From an uncultured Eubacteriales bacterium (lineage in GTDB: Bacteria > Bacillota > Clostridia > Oscillospirales > Oscillospiraceae), in NCBI GenBank assembly GCA_949283375.1, contig CASDSM010000028.1, positions 1 through 64,000 on the forward strand: DNA of 64,000 bases, given 5' to 3'. The position numbers were made by a program, and so were the translations under genes. The notes beneath the pieces were generated by a model that was not told the origin of the DNA, searched no databases, and saw only the letters and a list, made by a program, of their open reading frames with translations. Below are positions 1-8,240 of this stretch, in pieces (within the stretch, counting starts at the first letter, position 1; each line of letters begins with the position of its first letter).

Positions 1-99
1 CGGCACGATGCGCTCTATCTGACCCAGAAATTCTTTCTTCTTCGTCCGCACCTGGCTCAATTCATCGCTCAGGCCCGACAGACTCATCTGCTTATCCAT
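1..99 (-). CDS. IS5-type transposase, N-terminal fragment at window edge
   Basis: Reading leftward from an ATG at 99, the first 33 codons begin MDKQMSLSGLSDELSQ and continue VRTKKKEFLGQIERIVP. This resembles the N-terminus of IS5-group transposases of Firmicutes, which open with a short basic region ending in an 'IVPW' motif just before the DDE fold. The rest lies outside the window, so the catalytic residues cannot be checked. The gene sits next to a truncated integrase whose homology stops near 147, which is what an insertion of this element would produce. The family call rests on a short N-terminus and is therefore tentative. Confidence 0.45.
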   Translation of the reverse strand, partial: MDKQMSLSGLSDELSQVRTKKKEFLGQIERIVP

Positions 100-106
100 A
101 GCTTTA

Positions 107-445
107 TTATATCATATTTTTTCTTTGTGCGGTGTTACCCTGATATTCCGCCCCCAGATCGGCTTTCAACGCCTCCTGGCGGGCTTTTTGCTCCCGCAGG
201 GCAGTTGCTACTGTGTCAGGGATGTAGATGCTCCGGACGCTGCTCTCGGTCTTGGGCGTCTTGAGTACCAGTACAGTGGTGCTTTTGCTCTGCTTCCTGG
301 CAGGGAAGGTGAAAAAGATATCGTCCCGGCCCTGGCCCCGCAAATCGGCAATGCACTTCTTGTCACAGCGGCGCAGCTCTTTGTTGACGAGGAGGGAGGC
401 TTCATCTAGCTCATCTTCGATGTGGACGCAGTCCCAGGTGAGCCC
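107..445 (-). pseudogene. tyrosine recombinase (integrative-element integrase), internal fragment
   Basis: Translated leftward from 445, the sequence reads GLTWDCVHIEDE, then LLVNKELRRCDKK, then DIFFTFPARK and VLKTPKTESSVRSIYIP. This is the core-binding/catalytic junction of Tn916-type integrases of conjugative elements in gut Firmicutes, including the K-T-x-x-S-x-R strand. The frame opens after a TAA at 446-448 with no start codon, and homology ends after 'LGAEYQ' near 147. The catalytic R-H-R-Y residues downstream are absent. It is a dead remnant, probably cut by the neighbouring IS5-type element. A functional short gene is very unlikely. Confidence 0.6.
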
Positions 446-526
446 TTAGAATTTCCCAACCTCCATGGAGTGCGGGGGCAGAGCAGATGCACCCGTTGGG
501 TTTCGGCGCATATGGGCCTGAAAATT

Positions 527-556
527 GCCCCCTGCCGCGGGCAAGCGGCAGGGGGC
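527..556 (-). terminator. strong hairpin, likely terminator of the first TetR gene
   Basis: A perfect 12-bp inverted repeat (GCCCCCTGCCGC at 527-538, its complement at 545-556) with a 6-nt loop lies 34 bp past the stop of the leftward TetR gene. On the minus strand it is followed by AATTTTC, a weak U-tract. The surrounding 446-589 stretch holds no gene. Confidence 0.6.
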
Positions 557-589
557 GTCTGCATTGGCGGGTGAAAGCGGCCTGACCCG

Positions 590-1216
590 TCACTTCAGCG
601 GCTTGTCCCGCAGGGCCTCCAGCCCGCCCAGGCGGAAGCGGCTGAGCAGGCCGTGGACCCGATACCACTGGTCATCCTTTTTCCACTTCATGGCCCGGTT
701 GAGGAAGAAGGCGCCGTAAATATCGTGGAGGAAGATCAGCTCCGCCTCCTGAGGGGTCAGGTTGGTGTGCTCTGTGTACAGTGTGGAGGCTTTCTCCCGT
801 TCGGTCAGATAGATCTTCCGGATGATAAAGGGGGCCAGGGTGTCGTCCTCCAGCAGAGGGAGGTATTTCTCCTCGTCCGCCACCCGCTGGCAGGCGGGGA
901 AGAGGTCGTTGCACTGGCGCAGCTCCTCCAAGGTCTCGGCCCGGGCCAGCTGATACAGGTTCTCCATGAGATCCTCCCCGCCGGAATTGGTCTCGGAGAT
1001 CTGGAGGGCATCCTCCACCAGATCCTCCACCACGGCGGTCAGGTCGTCGTAGTGGAGGTAGAAGGTGGCCCGGGTGATCTCCGCCTGGCGGCAGAGGGCG
1101 GCCACCGTCACCTTTTCAAAGGGTCCCCGGCGCAGCAGCTCCAGAAGGCTGTCCTTGACCGCATTGCGGGTGTACCGGGTCCGCCGGTCCATCTTGCGTC
1201 CTTGCTTTTCTCCCAT
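590..1216 (-). CDS. TetR/AcrR-family transcriptional regulator (paralogue 1)
   Basis: A 208-residue regulator. Residues about 15-65 hold the TetR helix-turn-helix (AVKDSLLELL, VTVAALCRQAEITRATFYLHY, with the family's 'T-R-x-T-F-Y-x-H-Y' recognition-helix end). The C-terminal ligand/dimer domain ends in DQWYRVHGLLSRFRLGGLE. The ATG at 1216 is chosen because GGAGG lies about nine bases upstream; longer open frame upstream lacks a ribosome site. A promoter TTGACA-17 bp-TATACT (1347-1319 on this strand) and an inverted repeat at 1242-1276 lie in front. The next gene upstream is a clear paralogue sharing helix-turn-helix and C-terminus, so this is a duplicated pair. The ligand is unknown. Confidence 0.88.
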   Translation of the reverse strand: MGEKQGRKMDRRTRYTRNAVKDSLLELLRRGPFEKVTVAALCRQAEITRATFYLHYDDLTAVVEDLVEDALQISETNSGGEDLMENLYQLARAETLEELRQCNDLFPACQRVADEEKYLPLLEDDTLAPFIIRKIYLTEREKASTLYTEHTNLTPQEAELIFLHDIYGAFFLNRAMKWKKDDQWYRVHGLLSRFRLGGLEALRDKPLK

Positions 1217-1241
1217 GTTCGCCGCTCCTCCCTGGCCCGCC

Positions 1242-1276
1242 GTTTCCATACAGACTGGAAGAAACTGTATAGAAAC
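1242..1276. promoter_or_regulatory. candidate TetR operator (35-bp inverted repeat)
   Basis: The arms GTTTCcATACAG and CTGTATaGAAAC, 12 bases each with one mismatched pair, are separated by 11 bases, in the leader of the first TetR gene and downstream of its promoter. A core CTATACA also occurs twice in front of the second TetR gene. Autoregulation by one or both TetR proteins is inferred, not shown. Confidence 0.4.
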
Positions 1277-1318
1277 GTCTGGATTAGAGTGATGTGAAAA
1301 GATATGTCTCTTTTGTAA

Positions 1319-1347
1319 AGTATAATTCAGGAAGCGATATATGTCAA
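1319..1347 (-). promoter_or_regulatory. sigma-A-type promoter of TetR gene 1
   Basis: On the minus strand TTGACA (1347-1342) and TATACT (1324-1319) are 17 bases apart, an almost consensus vegetative promoter about 100 bases ahead of the ATG at 1216. Confidence 0.6.
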
Positions 1348-1460
1348 GTATGGCGGCGTTTGGCGGCTGGGGCAAAGATAGGCGGACAGTTTCCGATATG
1401 GGGAAACTGTCCGCCATTGGGTGGGGGAAAGGGATGGGAGCATTCGGAGCACAAGACAGA

Positions 1461-2081
1461 TCACAGCGGATTTTGGTGGAGGGCTTCCAATCCGCCCAGG
1501 CGGTTGGCATCCATCAGCGCACAGATCTGGAACCACTGCTCGTCCCGGTTCCACTTCATAGACCGGTTCATATAAAAGGTGCCGTAAATATCATACAGCA
1601 GGAGGAGTTTGGCCTCTGCCTCGGACATCTTTCCATACTCCATATAGAGGGGGGTCAGCTTCTCCTGTGTGGAGCGGCACAGCGTCTGGAGCACATGAGG
1701 CGCAAGACTGGCATCCCGGAAGAGGGGCAGATATTTGTCCACCTCCGGCCCCATCCGGCAGAGCGGGCAGAGGTGCTTCAGGCTGGCGCGCAGCTGTTGG
1801 AGGGTAGCTGGCTGTGCTTCCAGCAGGGCCGGGGATGCCTCCTCAGAGGCATGCGTCTGAACGAGGGAGAGGACATCCTCCGTCAGCTCGTCCACCACTG
1901 CGTGGAGACTTTGAAAGTAGAGATAGAAAGTGGCCCGGGTGATCTCTGCCCGCTGGCAAAGGGCGGCCACCCGAAGCCTGCGGAAGGACTGGGTATTCAG
2001 CATCTCCAGGAGGGTGTCTTTGATGATAGTTCGGGTATATGTGGTTCTGGGCGCTGCCCTGTTTCGCCTGGGGTCCTCCAT
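1461..2081 (-). CDS. TetR/AcrR-family transcriptional regulator (paralogue 2)
   Basis: A 206-residue regulator starting at 2081, with GAAGGAGG a few bases upstream of the ATG. The N-terminal helix-turn-helix (IIKDTLLEML, LRVAALCQRAEITRATFYLYF, residues about 18-62) and the C-terminal end (DEQWFQICALMDANRLGGLEAL) match the downstream paralogue nearly position by position. There are cysteines in the ligand domain (LKHLCPLCRMG) that the paralogue keeps only in part. It is divergent from the membrane-anchored GH3 gene, with which it shares a 355-bp promoter region. It is the best candidate regulator of that gene. Confidence 0.88.
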   Translation of the reverse strand: MEDPRRNRAAPRTTYTRTIIKDTLLEMLNTQSFRRLRVAALCQRAEITRATFYLYFQSLHAVVDELTEDVLSLVQTHASEEASPALLEAQPATLQQLRASLKHLCPLCRMGPEVDKYLPLFRDASLAPHVLQTLCRSTQEKLTPLYMEYGKMSEAEAKLLLLYDIYGTFYMNRSMKWNRDEQWFQICALMDANRLGGLEALHQNPL

Positions 2082-2168
2082 GATGAGCCTCCTTCGCGGT
2101 CCTTCCGGCCTCCAATCTGCCTGTGTTGTGTATTTTATAGACTCTCCCCCGGGGCGTCAAGGCGAGTT

Positions 2169-2206
2169 CCTATACATTTTGACGGTTTCTGTCAAGTCGC
2201 TATACA
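2169..2206. promoter_or_regulatory. overlapping divergent promoters with internal inverted repeat
   Basis: On the plus strand TTGACG (2179-2184) and TATACA (2201-2206) are 16 bases apart and face the GH3 gene. On the minus strand TTGACA (2195-2190) and TATAGG (2174-2169) are 15 bases apart and face the TetR gene. The two -35 boxes form an inverted repeat TTGAC-7-GTCAA, and the CTATACA heptamer occurs on each side. A single protein bound here would affect both promoters. The rest of the 2082-2435 intergenic stretch shows no gene. Confidence 0.5.
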
Positions 2207-2435
2207 CTTTTGCGAGAGTTGTCATTGCTTCCAATGGCAAAATGAGATATAAAGGAATCAGAAAAAACGCCAAATGGAGGGATGATTTTCAGGAGAAAAC
2301 TGTCAGGATAATACAAACAGCATCTTTCGAACGGAATGCAGCGATCCTTTTGACATCTGCCGGCCCGCCGCCAGGTCTTCCTCCTTCGCCTGGCGGCGGG
2401 GTTGTCCCCAGGGGGAGGGGAGACAGAAATACGAG

Positions 2436-5336
2436 GTGAAGAAAATGCTCAACATCAATATGGAAGACGTGGTCGGCGTCCTGAAAACCTGTATGACCCA
2501 GCTCATTGTCCTGGGCGTGCTGGCCGTGCTCTGCATCGGCGTCATCGTGGCCGCCAGCGTGAACAGGAACATGGCCCGGTCCAAAAAGTTCCTGACCCGC
2601 GGGACGGGCGCGGTGGCCCTGCTCCTCTCGGTCGCCCTGGTGGCCAACTGGATCTGCTTTGGCCCGATGAACAACCTGATCACTCTGGCGACCACTCCGG
2701 TGGCCACCGTCTCGGAGGAGACCAACACCGAGGCGATGGGCATCATGGAGCAGACGGCGGAGGAGGGCTTCGTCCTGCTGGAGAATGAGGACAATGTGCT
2801 CCCCATCACCCACACGACCAAGCTGAACCTCTTCGGCTGGGTCTCCACCAGCCCCCTCTATGCCGGCGGCGGCTCGGGCGGCATCAACGACCTCTTTGAT
2901 AAGGTCTCCCTCATCCAGGGCCTGGAGAACGCCGGGTTTGAGGTGAACCAGGATCTGGTGGACTTCTATACTGAGTTCAACAGCGAGCGGGCGGAGATGT
3001 CCATCGAGTCCCAGAGCTGGTCCCTCCCGGAGCCCACGGTGGACGCCTATTCCAGCGAGCTGCTGGAGAGCGCCAAGGCCTTCTCCGATGTGGCGGTGGT
3101 GGTCCTGGCCCGCGCGGCCAGCGAGGGCCACAACGACCTGCCGATGGACGTGAGCGAGGTGGGCTATGACAACAACTCCACCGAGTACGAGGACTTCCCC
3201 GCCGGAGAGCACTACCTCCAGCTCTCCCAGACCGAGCGGTACATGATCGAGATGGTCTGCGAGCACTTTGACCAGGTCATCGTCCTCTACAACGGGGCAA
3301 ACCCCATCGAGATGGGCTTTGTGGAGGAGTATGACAGCATCAAGGGGGCCATCTGGTGCGCCGGCCCCGGCAACGTGGGCTTCAACGCCCTGGGGCGCAT
3401 CCTCAACGGCACGGTGAACCCCTCCGGCCATGTGGCGGACACCTTCCCCTATGACCTGACCCAGGCCCCCTGGTGGAACAACGCTGCCAAGGTCGACTAC
3501 ACCAACCTGCTGGACATGACGGTGGACGGGATGAACAACGGTAAGCCCCAGAAGTATTCCCCCTCCTTCGTCAACTACACCGACGGCATCTATGTGGGCT
3601 ACAAGTTCTACGAGACCGCCCACGATGTGGGGATGGCGGGCTTTGACTATGACAGCGTGGTCCAGTACCCCTTCGGCTACGGCCTGTCCTACACCACCTT
3701 CTCCCAGACGCTGGACTCCATGACCGAGGCCAACGGCGAGATCACGGTGGAGGTCACCGTCACCAACACCGGCGCTGTGGCGGGCAAGGACGTGGTGCAG
3801 GTCTACTACAACCCGCCGTACATCGAGGGGGGCATTGAGAAGAGCACCGTCAACCTGATCGACTTTGCCAAGACCGGCCTGCTGGAGCCGGGGGCCTCCG
3901 AGACGGTCACCCTGACCTTTGACGTGGAGGATATGGCCTCCTACGACTACCTGACCGAAAAGGCCTACGTCCTGGACGCCGGGGACTATGAGATCTCCAT
4001 CCGCACCGACTCCCACACCGTCATCGCCTCCGAGACGTACAGCGTGGAGACCCGGGTGGTCTACGGTGCGGACAACCCCCGCTCCTCCGACGATGTGGCC
4101 GCCACCAACCAGTTTGACGACGTCCACGGCGACGTGACCTACCTCTCCCGGGCTGGGCAGTTCGCCAACTACGCCGAGGCCACCGCCGCCCCCGCCAGCC
4201 TGGAGATGCCCGAGGACCAGGTGGCGGAGTATGAGCTGAACGCCAACTTCGACTACGACAAGTACATCGACCCCAACGACGAGATGCCCACCACCGGCGC
4301 GGACAACGGGATGCAGCTGGCCGAGCTCCGGGGGGCGGACTATGACGATCCCCGGTGGGAGACCCTGCTCGACCAGCTCACCGTGGAGGAGATGCTGGAG
4401 CTGACCTCCCTCTGCGGCTATCAGACCCCCGCCGTGGAGTCGGTGGGCAAGGTGCAGACGAACGACGCCGACGGCCCGGGCTCCATCAACAACAACTTCT
4501 CCGGCGCGGGCTCCCTGGGCTTCCCCAGCGTGTGCGTGATCGCCAGCACCTGGAGCAAGGAGATCGCCCACGAGTATGGACGCATCATGGGCAAGATGGC
4601 CCGTGAGCTGGACGTGGCGGGCTGGTACGCCCCCGGCATGAACATCCACCGCTATCCCTTCGGCGGGCGGAACTATGAGTACTACTCCGAGGACGGGGTG
4701 TTCTCCGGCCTGATGACCGGCAACGTGGTGGAGGGGGCCGCCGAAAACGGCGTGTACGCCTACATCAAGCACTTTGCCCTCTATGACGGCAACTACAAGA
4801 TGGTGTGTATCTGGTCCAACGAGCAGGCCATCCGGGAAATCTACCTCAAGCCCTTTGAGATCTGCGTGAAGGACTATGGCGCCAACGCCGTCATGGCCTC
4901 CTGGAACTATCTGGGCACCACCTGGGCGGGCGAGTCCAGCGCCCTGCTCAACACCGTCCTCCGGGACGAGTGGGGCTTCCGGGGTATGGTGGAGTCGGAC
5001 TACTTCCGGGATAACGGCCACGGCTTTATGAACGCCGACGCCGCCCTGGCCAACGGCATGGACGCCATGCTCTCCACCTACGGCGCAGGCCCCAACCTGC
5101 CCCACGACGCGGAGGACCCCTCCGCCAGCACGGTGCAGTACCTGCGCACCGCCAGCAAGAACATCATGTATGTGGTGGTCAACAGCTGGGAGTACGAGGG
5201 CGATATCTCCGAGGCCGGCATGGCGGACTGGATGAAGGTGGCCATCGGCATCGACGTGGCGGCGGCTGTGATCCTCATCGCCCTGGAGGCCCTGGTGGTG
5301 AAGGGCGCGCGCAAGCGGGAGAGAGCCGGTAACTGA
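2436..5336 (+). CDS. membrane-anchored GH3 glycosidase with permuted domain order
   Basis: A 966-residue protein from the GTG at 2436; the ATG at 2445 with GAGGTG six bases upstream is an equally good start. Two hydrophobic helices (about residues 18-40 and 52-76, joined by a positively charged loop) precede the enzyme, and a third follows near 935-957, so the catalytic part is probably outside the cell and tethered at both ends. The order is unusual: the GH3 C-terminal domain comes first (GFVLLENEDNVLPI, then GGGSGG), then a fibronectin-III-like domain (YPFGYGLSYTTFSQ, VTVTNTGAVAGKDVVQVYY), then the (beta/alpha)8 domain with nucleophile Asp855 in VESDY. Permuted GH3 enzymes are known from Ruminococcus albus and Butyrivibrio. 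The substrate is likely a beta-glucoside. It is divergent from a TetR gene. Confidence 0.88.
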   Translation: MKKMLNINMEDVVGVLKTCMTQLIVLGVLAVLCIGVIVAASVNRNMARSKKFLTRGTGAVALLLSVALVANWICFGPMNNLITLATTPVATVSEETNTEAMGIMEQTAEEGFVLLENEDNVLPITHTTKLNLFGWVSTSPLYAGGGSGGINDLFDKVSLIQGLENAGFEVNQDLVDFYTEFNSERAEMSIESQSWSLPEPTVDAYSSELLESAKAFSDVAVVVLARAASEGHNDLPMDVSEVGYDNNSTEYEDFPAGEHYLQLSQTERYMIEMVCEHFDQVIVLYNGANPIEMGFVEEYDSIKGAIWCAGPGNVGFNALGRILNGTVNPSGHVADTFPYDLTQAPWWNNAAKVDYTNLLDMTVDGMNNGKPQKYSPSFVNYTDGIYVGYKFYETAHDVGMAGFDYDSVVQYPFGYGLSYTTFSQTLDSMTEANGEITVEVTVTNTGAVAGKDVVQVYYNPPYIEGGIEKSTVNLIDFAKTGLLEPGASETVTLTFDVEDMASYDYLTEKAYVLDAGDYEISIRTDSHTVIASETYSVETRVVYGADNPRSSDDVAATNQFDDVHGDVTYLSRAGQFANYAEATAAPASLEMPEDQVAEYELNANFDYDKYIDPNDEMPTTGADNGMQLAELRGADYDDPRWETLLDQLTVEEMLELTSLCGYQTPAVESVGKVQTNDADGPGSINNNFSGAGSLGFPSVCVIASTWSKEIAHEYGRIMGKMARELDVAGWYAPGMNIHRYPFGGRNYEYYSEDGVFSGLMTGNVVEGAAENGVYAYIKHFALYDGNYKMVCIWSNEQAIREIYLKPFEICVKDYGANAVMASWNYLGTTWAGESSALLNTVLRDEWGFRGMVESDYFRDNGHGFMNADAALANGMDAMLSTYGAGPNLPHDAEDPSASTVQYLRTASKNIMYVVVNSWEYEGDISEAGMADWMKVAIGIDVAAAVILIALEALVVKGARKRERAGN

Positions 5337-5389
5337 ACACGACCCCGCCGGACCGCCCCTGCGGACGAGGGAACGGTCAGGGACAAAAG

Positions 5390-5413
5390 GGAGGGCCTGG
5401 CGACAGGCCCTCC
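5390..5413 (+). terminator. hairpin terminator after GH3 gene
   Basis: A 10-bp perfect stem GGAGGGCCTG/CAGGCCCTCC closes a GCGA loop 53 bp after the stop codon. It directly adjoins the dispersed repeat at 5420-5570, whose first bases (TCAAAAAAGTCTTTTT) supply the U-rich part. Confidence 0.65.
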
Positions 5414-5419
5414 GAGGCG

Positions 5420-5570
5420 GTCAAAAAAGTCTTTTTCCCACGCTGCGTCCGTTTTTGAAACTTCTTCAAAGTTCCCAAAATGGTTTAGACTGCACGCGAA
5501 GGGGGCCTTTGCCCCCTCCAGGGCGCCCCCGCTGCTCTATCGCGGAAGTCTCAGCGTCGTTTTTCGACAG
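5420..5570 (-). repeat. 151-bp dispersed intergenic repeat, copy A
   Basis: Read on the minus strand from 5570, this stretch matches 56497-56647 base by base over its full length with few gaps. Shared blocks include CTGTCGAA, CGCTGAGACTTCCGCGA, GAGGGGGCAAAG, CCCCCTTCGCGTGCAGTC and GAAGAAGTTTCAAAAACGGA. By eye the identity is about 85 percent. It contains a GGGGGC/GCCCCC hairpin and no open frame. Both copies are intergenic and have a hairpin at the TTTTTTGAC end. Confidence 0.75.
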
Positions 5571-5693
5571 TCCGAAATTTTGTCGCTTTTGAATGTGAAA
5601 ACATCAGATAATGCTGCCAAATACCAGACAAAACATACTTTGGCTGTTTGGTAAGGCTGAGGCCTCCAGCTCGAATCTGGACAGCGGCGCTTG

Positions 5694-5732
5694 AAAGTCC
5701 TGAATTCTTCGGAATTTGGGACTTTTTCTTTT
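5694..5732 (+). terminator. strong UUCG-loop terminator in the gene-free region ahead of cas3
   Basis: AAAGTCC and AATTC pair with GAATT and GGACTTT around a TTCG tetraloop, followed by TTTTTCTTTT. This is a textbook intrinsic terminator, yet no protein gene ends before it. Either an uncharacterised short transcript from about 5575-5693 ends here, or it insulates cas3. The remaining 5733-6030 shows no gene. Confidence 0.65.
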
Positions 5733-5874
5733 GCCTCTCCCTGAAAAGGACAGAAAAGGTCTGTTCCGGGAGCAGATGGCAACGGCGTTTTGGAGTGCCT
5801 CCGCAGTCAGGTCTCTTTTTTGCGCGAGAAAAGCGGGAGACGGAAGAAGGGGTGTGATGGTTGGCAAACTGCCC

Positions 5875-5880
5875 TATAAT
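5875..5880 (+). promoter_or_regulatory. possible -10 element of the cas operon
   Basis: A consensus TATAAT lies 150 bases ahead of the cas3 start. No good -35 hexamer is found 16-18 bases upstream, so this is a weak call. Confidence 0.25.
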
Positions 5881-6030
5881 GGATCTGTAGCGATGAACCG
5901 GGGATTGGCGCGGAGGGGAATCTGGCGGCAAAAGATTCCGCCTGGCAGAAAAATAGAATTGCAAATCCGGTTTATGGGACTCCGACTGTGCGATCATGGA
6001 GACAGCTTCATTTGGGAAAGGGCGAGCGGC

Positions 6031-8169
6031 ATGACATCTTCTCATCTGGCTCATATTTCAGACCGGGGACAGACGCAGACGGTTTTGGAACACCTGCGTG
6101 GAACGGCATCGCTGGCCCAAACCTTTGCCCGGCCATTTGGCGGGGAGGGGCAGGCAGAGCTGACAGGGCTGGCCCATGACATTGGAAAGTACTCCCAGCG
6201 GTTCCAGAGGCGTCTGCAGGGCGACTCCGCACGGGTGGATCACTCCACGGCTGGAGCGGTGGAGTGCTGGCGGCGAAATCAGCCCTTTGCCGCGTTTGCC
6301 GTGGCAGGCCACCACGGCGGCCTGCCGGACGGCGGCAGCCAGACGGACAATTCGGACCAGGCTACTCTGCTGGGGCGGATGAACCGTGCAGGGAGCCTGG
6401 AGCCCTATGGGGACTGGGAACAGGAGCTGTCCCTGCCTCAGGCGGCCTGGCCGGACTTCCTCCGGAGAGGACCGGGGCCGGAAATGGTTTTTTTTACGCG
6501 GATGCTCTACTCCTGCCTGGTGGACGCTGATTTTTTGGACACCGAGGCATTTATGGTGGGGCAGGGCCGGGAGAGAAATGAGACCTCCATCGCGGAGCTG
6601 TGGGACAGGCTGCAGCGCGAAATATCCGATTGGTTTCCGCCGCGGGGGGAGCTGAACCGTCAGCGATGCCAGATTCTGGAGCGGTGCATCCGGGAGGGGG
6701 AGCGGCGATCGCCGGGGCTTTTTTCCCTGACTGTGCCTACCGGCGGAGGAAAGACGGTGGCCTCCCTGGTGTTTGCCCTGGCCCATGCCAAAGGGCACGG
6801 CCTGCGGCGGGTGATCTATGTCATCCCCTATACCTCCATCATCGAACAGACGGCAGAGGTGTTCCGGAAGCTCCTGGGCGGGGAACATGTGCTGGAGCAC
6901 CACTCCGGCGTGCTCTATGATCTGGAGGGAGAGGCCAGCCCTCACACCATCCGCCTGGCCAGGGCGACAGAAAACTGGGACATGCCGGTGGTGGTGACCA
7001 CAGCGGTGCAGTTTTTCCAGTCGCTGTATGCCTGCCGTTCCTCCCAGTGCCGCAAGCTCCACAATATCGCCGGCAGCGTGGTTGTTTTTGACGAGGCGCA
7101 AATGCTCCCCATCCCCTATCTGCGCCCCTGCGTCTGGGCTATTTCGCAGCTGGTGGCGCATTACGGCGTTTCCGCTGTCCTCTGTACGGCCACGCAGCCC
7201 GCTCTGGGGCCGATCTTCCGGGAATTTCTGCCCCGGACCCCGGTACAGGAGCTTTGCCCGTCGGATGTCTTCCGATGGGATGTCTTCCGCCGCGCGGCCT
7301 TCCGGCAGGAGGGGAAGCTGTCCTGGGACGGGCTGGCCGAACGGCTCAATGCCCACAGCCAGGCGCTGTGCATCGTCAACACCAGAAAGGCGGCCCAGGA
7401 GATCTACAGACGATTGGACGGGGCAGGCAGCTTCCATCTGTCCACCCTCATGTGTCCCAGCCACCGGAAGGAGCAACTGGGAGAGATCAGGCGCCGCCTG
7501 CGTGAGGGGCTGCCCTGCCGGGTGGTGTCCACCTCCCTCATCGAGGCGGGCGTGGATGTGGACTTTCCGACGGTCTTTCGGGAAATTGCCGGGCTGGACT
7601 CCATCCTGCAGGCCGCCGGACGGTGCAACCGGGAGGGGAGACGGCCGGCGGCGGAGAGCGTCGTGCATATTTTTGAAGGGGAGGAGAAGGCCCCGCCGCT
7701 TTTCGCCACCGCCATCGGCGCGGGGAGGGCGGTCCTCTCCCGCTATGCTGACATCGCCTCCCCGGAAGCCGTCCACGCCTATTTTTCTGAACTCCTGGAT
7801 CTGAAGGGGCAGGAGGCCCAGGACAGAGAGGGGATCCTGCCGCTGATGCGGTCTGAGTTTTTCCCCTTCCGCACAGTGGCGGAGCGGTTCCATCTCATCG
7901 ACAGCCACACCCGGACGGTCTATATCCCCTGGGGAGCGGGGGTGGAGCTCATAGAGCGCCTGCGCGCCGGAGAGGGAGGGCGCGCCCTGTTCCGAAGGCT
8001 GGGACAGTATGAGGTGTCAGTCTATGAGCGGCACTTTGCCGCCCTGGAGGCGGTGGGCGATCTGGAGGTGCTGGAAAATGGCGCGGCGATCCTGCGCAGC
8101 CCGGCGTTATACGCTGAGACGACCGGGCTCTCGCTGGAGGCCGACAGCGGGAAGGCGGAGTTTATCTAA
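6031..8169 (+). CDS. cas3: CRISPR-associated helicase/nuclease Cas3 (type I-C)
   Basis: A 712-residue protein from the ATG at 6031; upstream open frame has no Cas3 similarity, and MTSSHLAHISDRGQTQTV matches the usual I-C start. The HD nuclease comes first, with His49-Asp50 in GLAHDIGKYSQRF and a HHGG metal motif near residue 93. The superfamily 2 helicase follows, with Walker A Lys241 in PTGGGKT, DEAQ at 354-357, and later motifs STSLIEAGVDVDF and QAAGRCNREG. It unwinds and degrades DNA marked by Cascade. It is the first gene of the canonical I-C order cas3-cas5c-cas8c-cas7-cas4-cas1-cas2, 71 bp ahead of cas5c. All recognisable motifs are intact although the adaptation genes are not. Confidence 0.95.
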   Translation: MTSSHLAHISDRGQTQTVLEHLRGTASLAQTFARPFGGEGQAELTGLAHDIGKYSQRFQRRLQGDSARVDHSTAGAVECWRRNQPFAAFAVAGHHGGLPDGGSQTDNSDQATLLGRMNRAGSLEPYGDWEQELSLPQAAWPDFLRRGPGPEMVFFTRMLYSCLVDADFLDTEAFMVGQGRERNETSIAELWDRLQREISDWFPPRGELNRQRCQILERCIREGERRSPGLFSLTVPTGGGKTVASLVFALAHAKGHGLRRVIYVIPYTSIIEQTAEVFRKLLGGEHVLEHHSGVLYDLEGEASPHTIRLARATENWDMPVVVTTAVQFFQSLYACRSSQCRKLHNIAGSVVVFDEAQMLPIPYLRPCVWAISQLVAHYGVSAVLCTATQPALGPIFREFLPRTPVQELCPSDVFRWDVFRRAAFRQEGKLSWDGLAERLNAHSQALCIVNTRKAAQEIYRRLDGAGSFHLSTLMCPSHRKEQLGEIRRRLREGLPCRVVSTSLIEAGVDVDFPTVFREIAGLDSILQAAGRCNREGRRPAAESVVHIFEGEEKAPPLFATAIGAGRAVLSRYADIASPEAVHAYFSELLDLKGQEAQDREGILPLMRSEFFPFRTVAERFHLIDSHTRTVYIPWGAGVELIERLRAGEGGRALFRRLGQYEVSVYERHFAALEAVGDLEVLENGAAILRSPALYAETTGLSLEADSGKAEFI

Positions 8170-8240
8170 AGATGGCCGGGGACAAGTGTGCTATATTGGG
8201 CCCAGCAAAGAAAGGTGCTTTCGGAAAGGAGTGATGGAAT

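Noticed and set aside
2289-5105. 938-codon minus-strand frame opposite the membrane GH3
   Set aside because: It has His/Val/Gly-rich shadow composition and spans the promoter of the GH3 gene.
5660-5695. tRNA gene suggested by a T-arm-like stem-loop
   Set aside because: No matching acceptor strand or anticodon arm is found within 80 bases upstream; it is kept only as a possible remnant.
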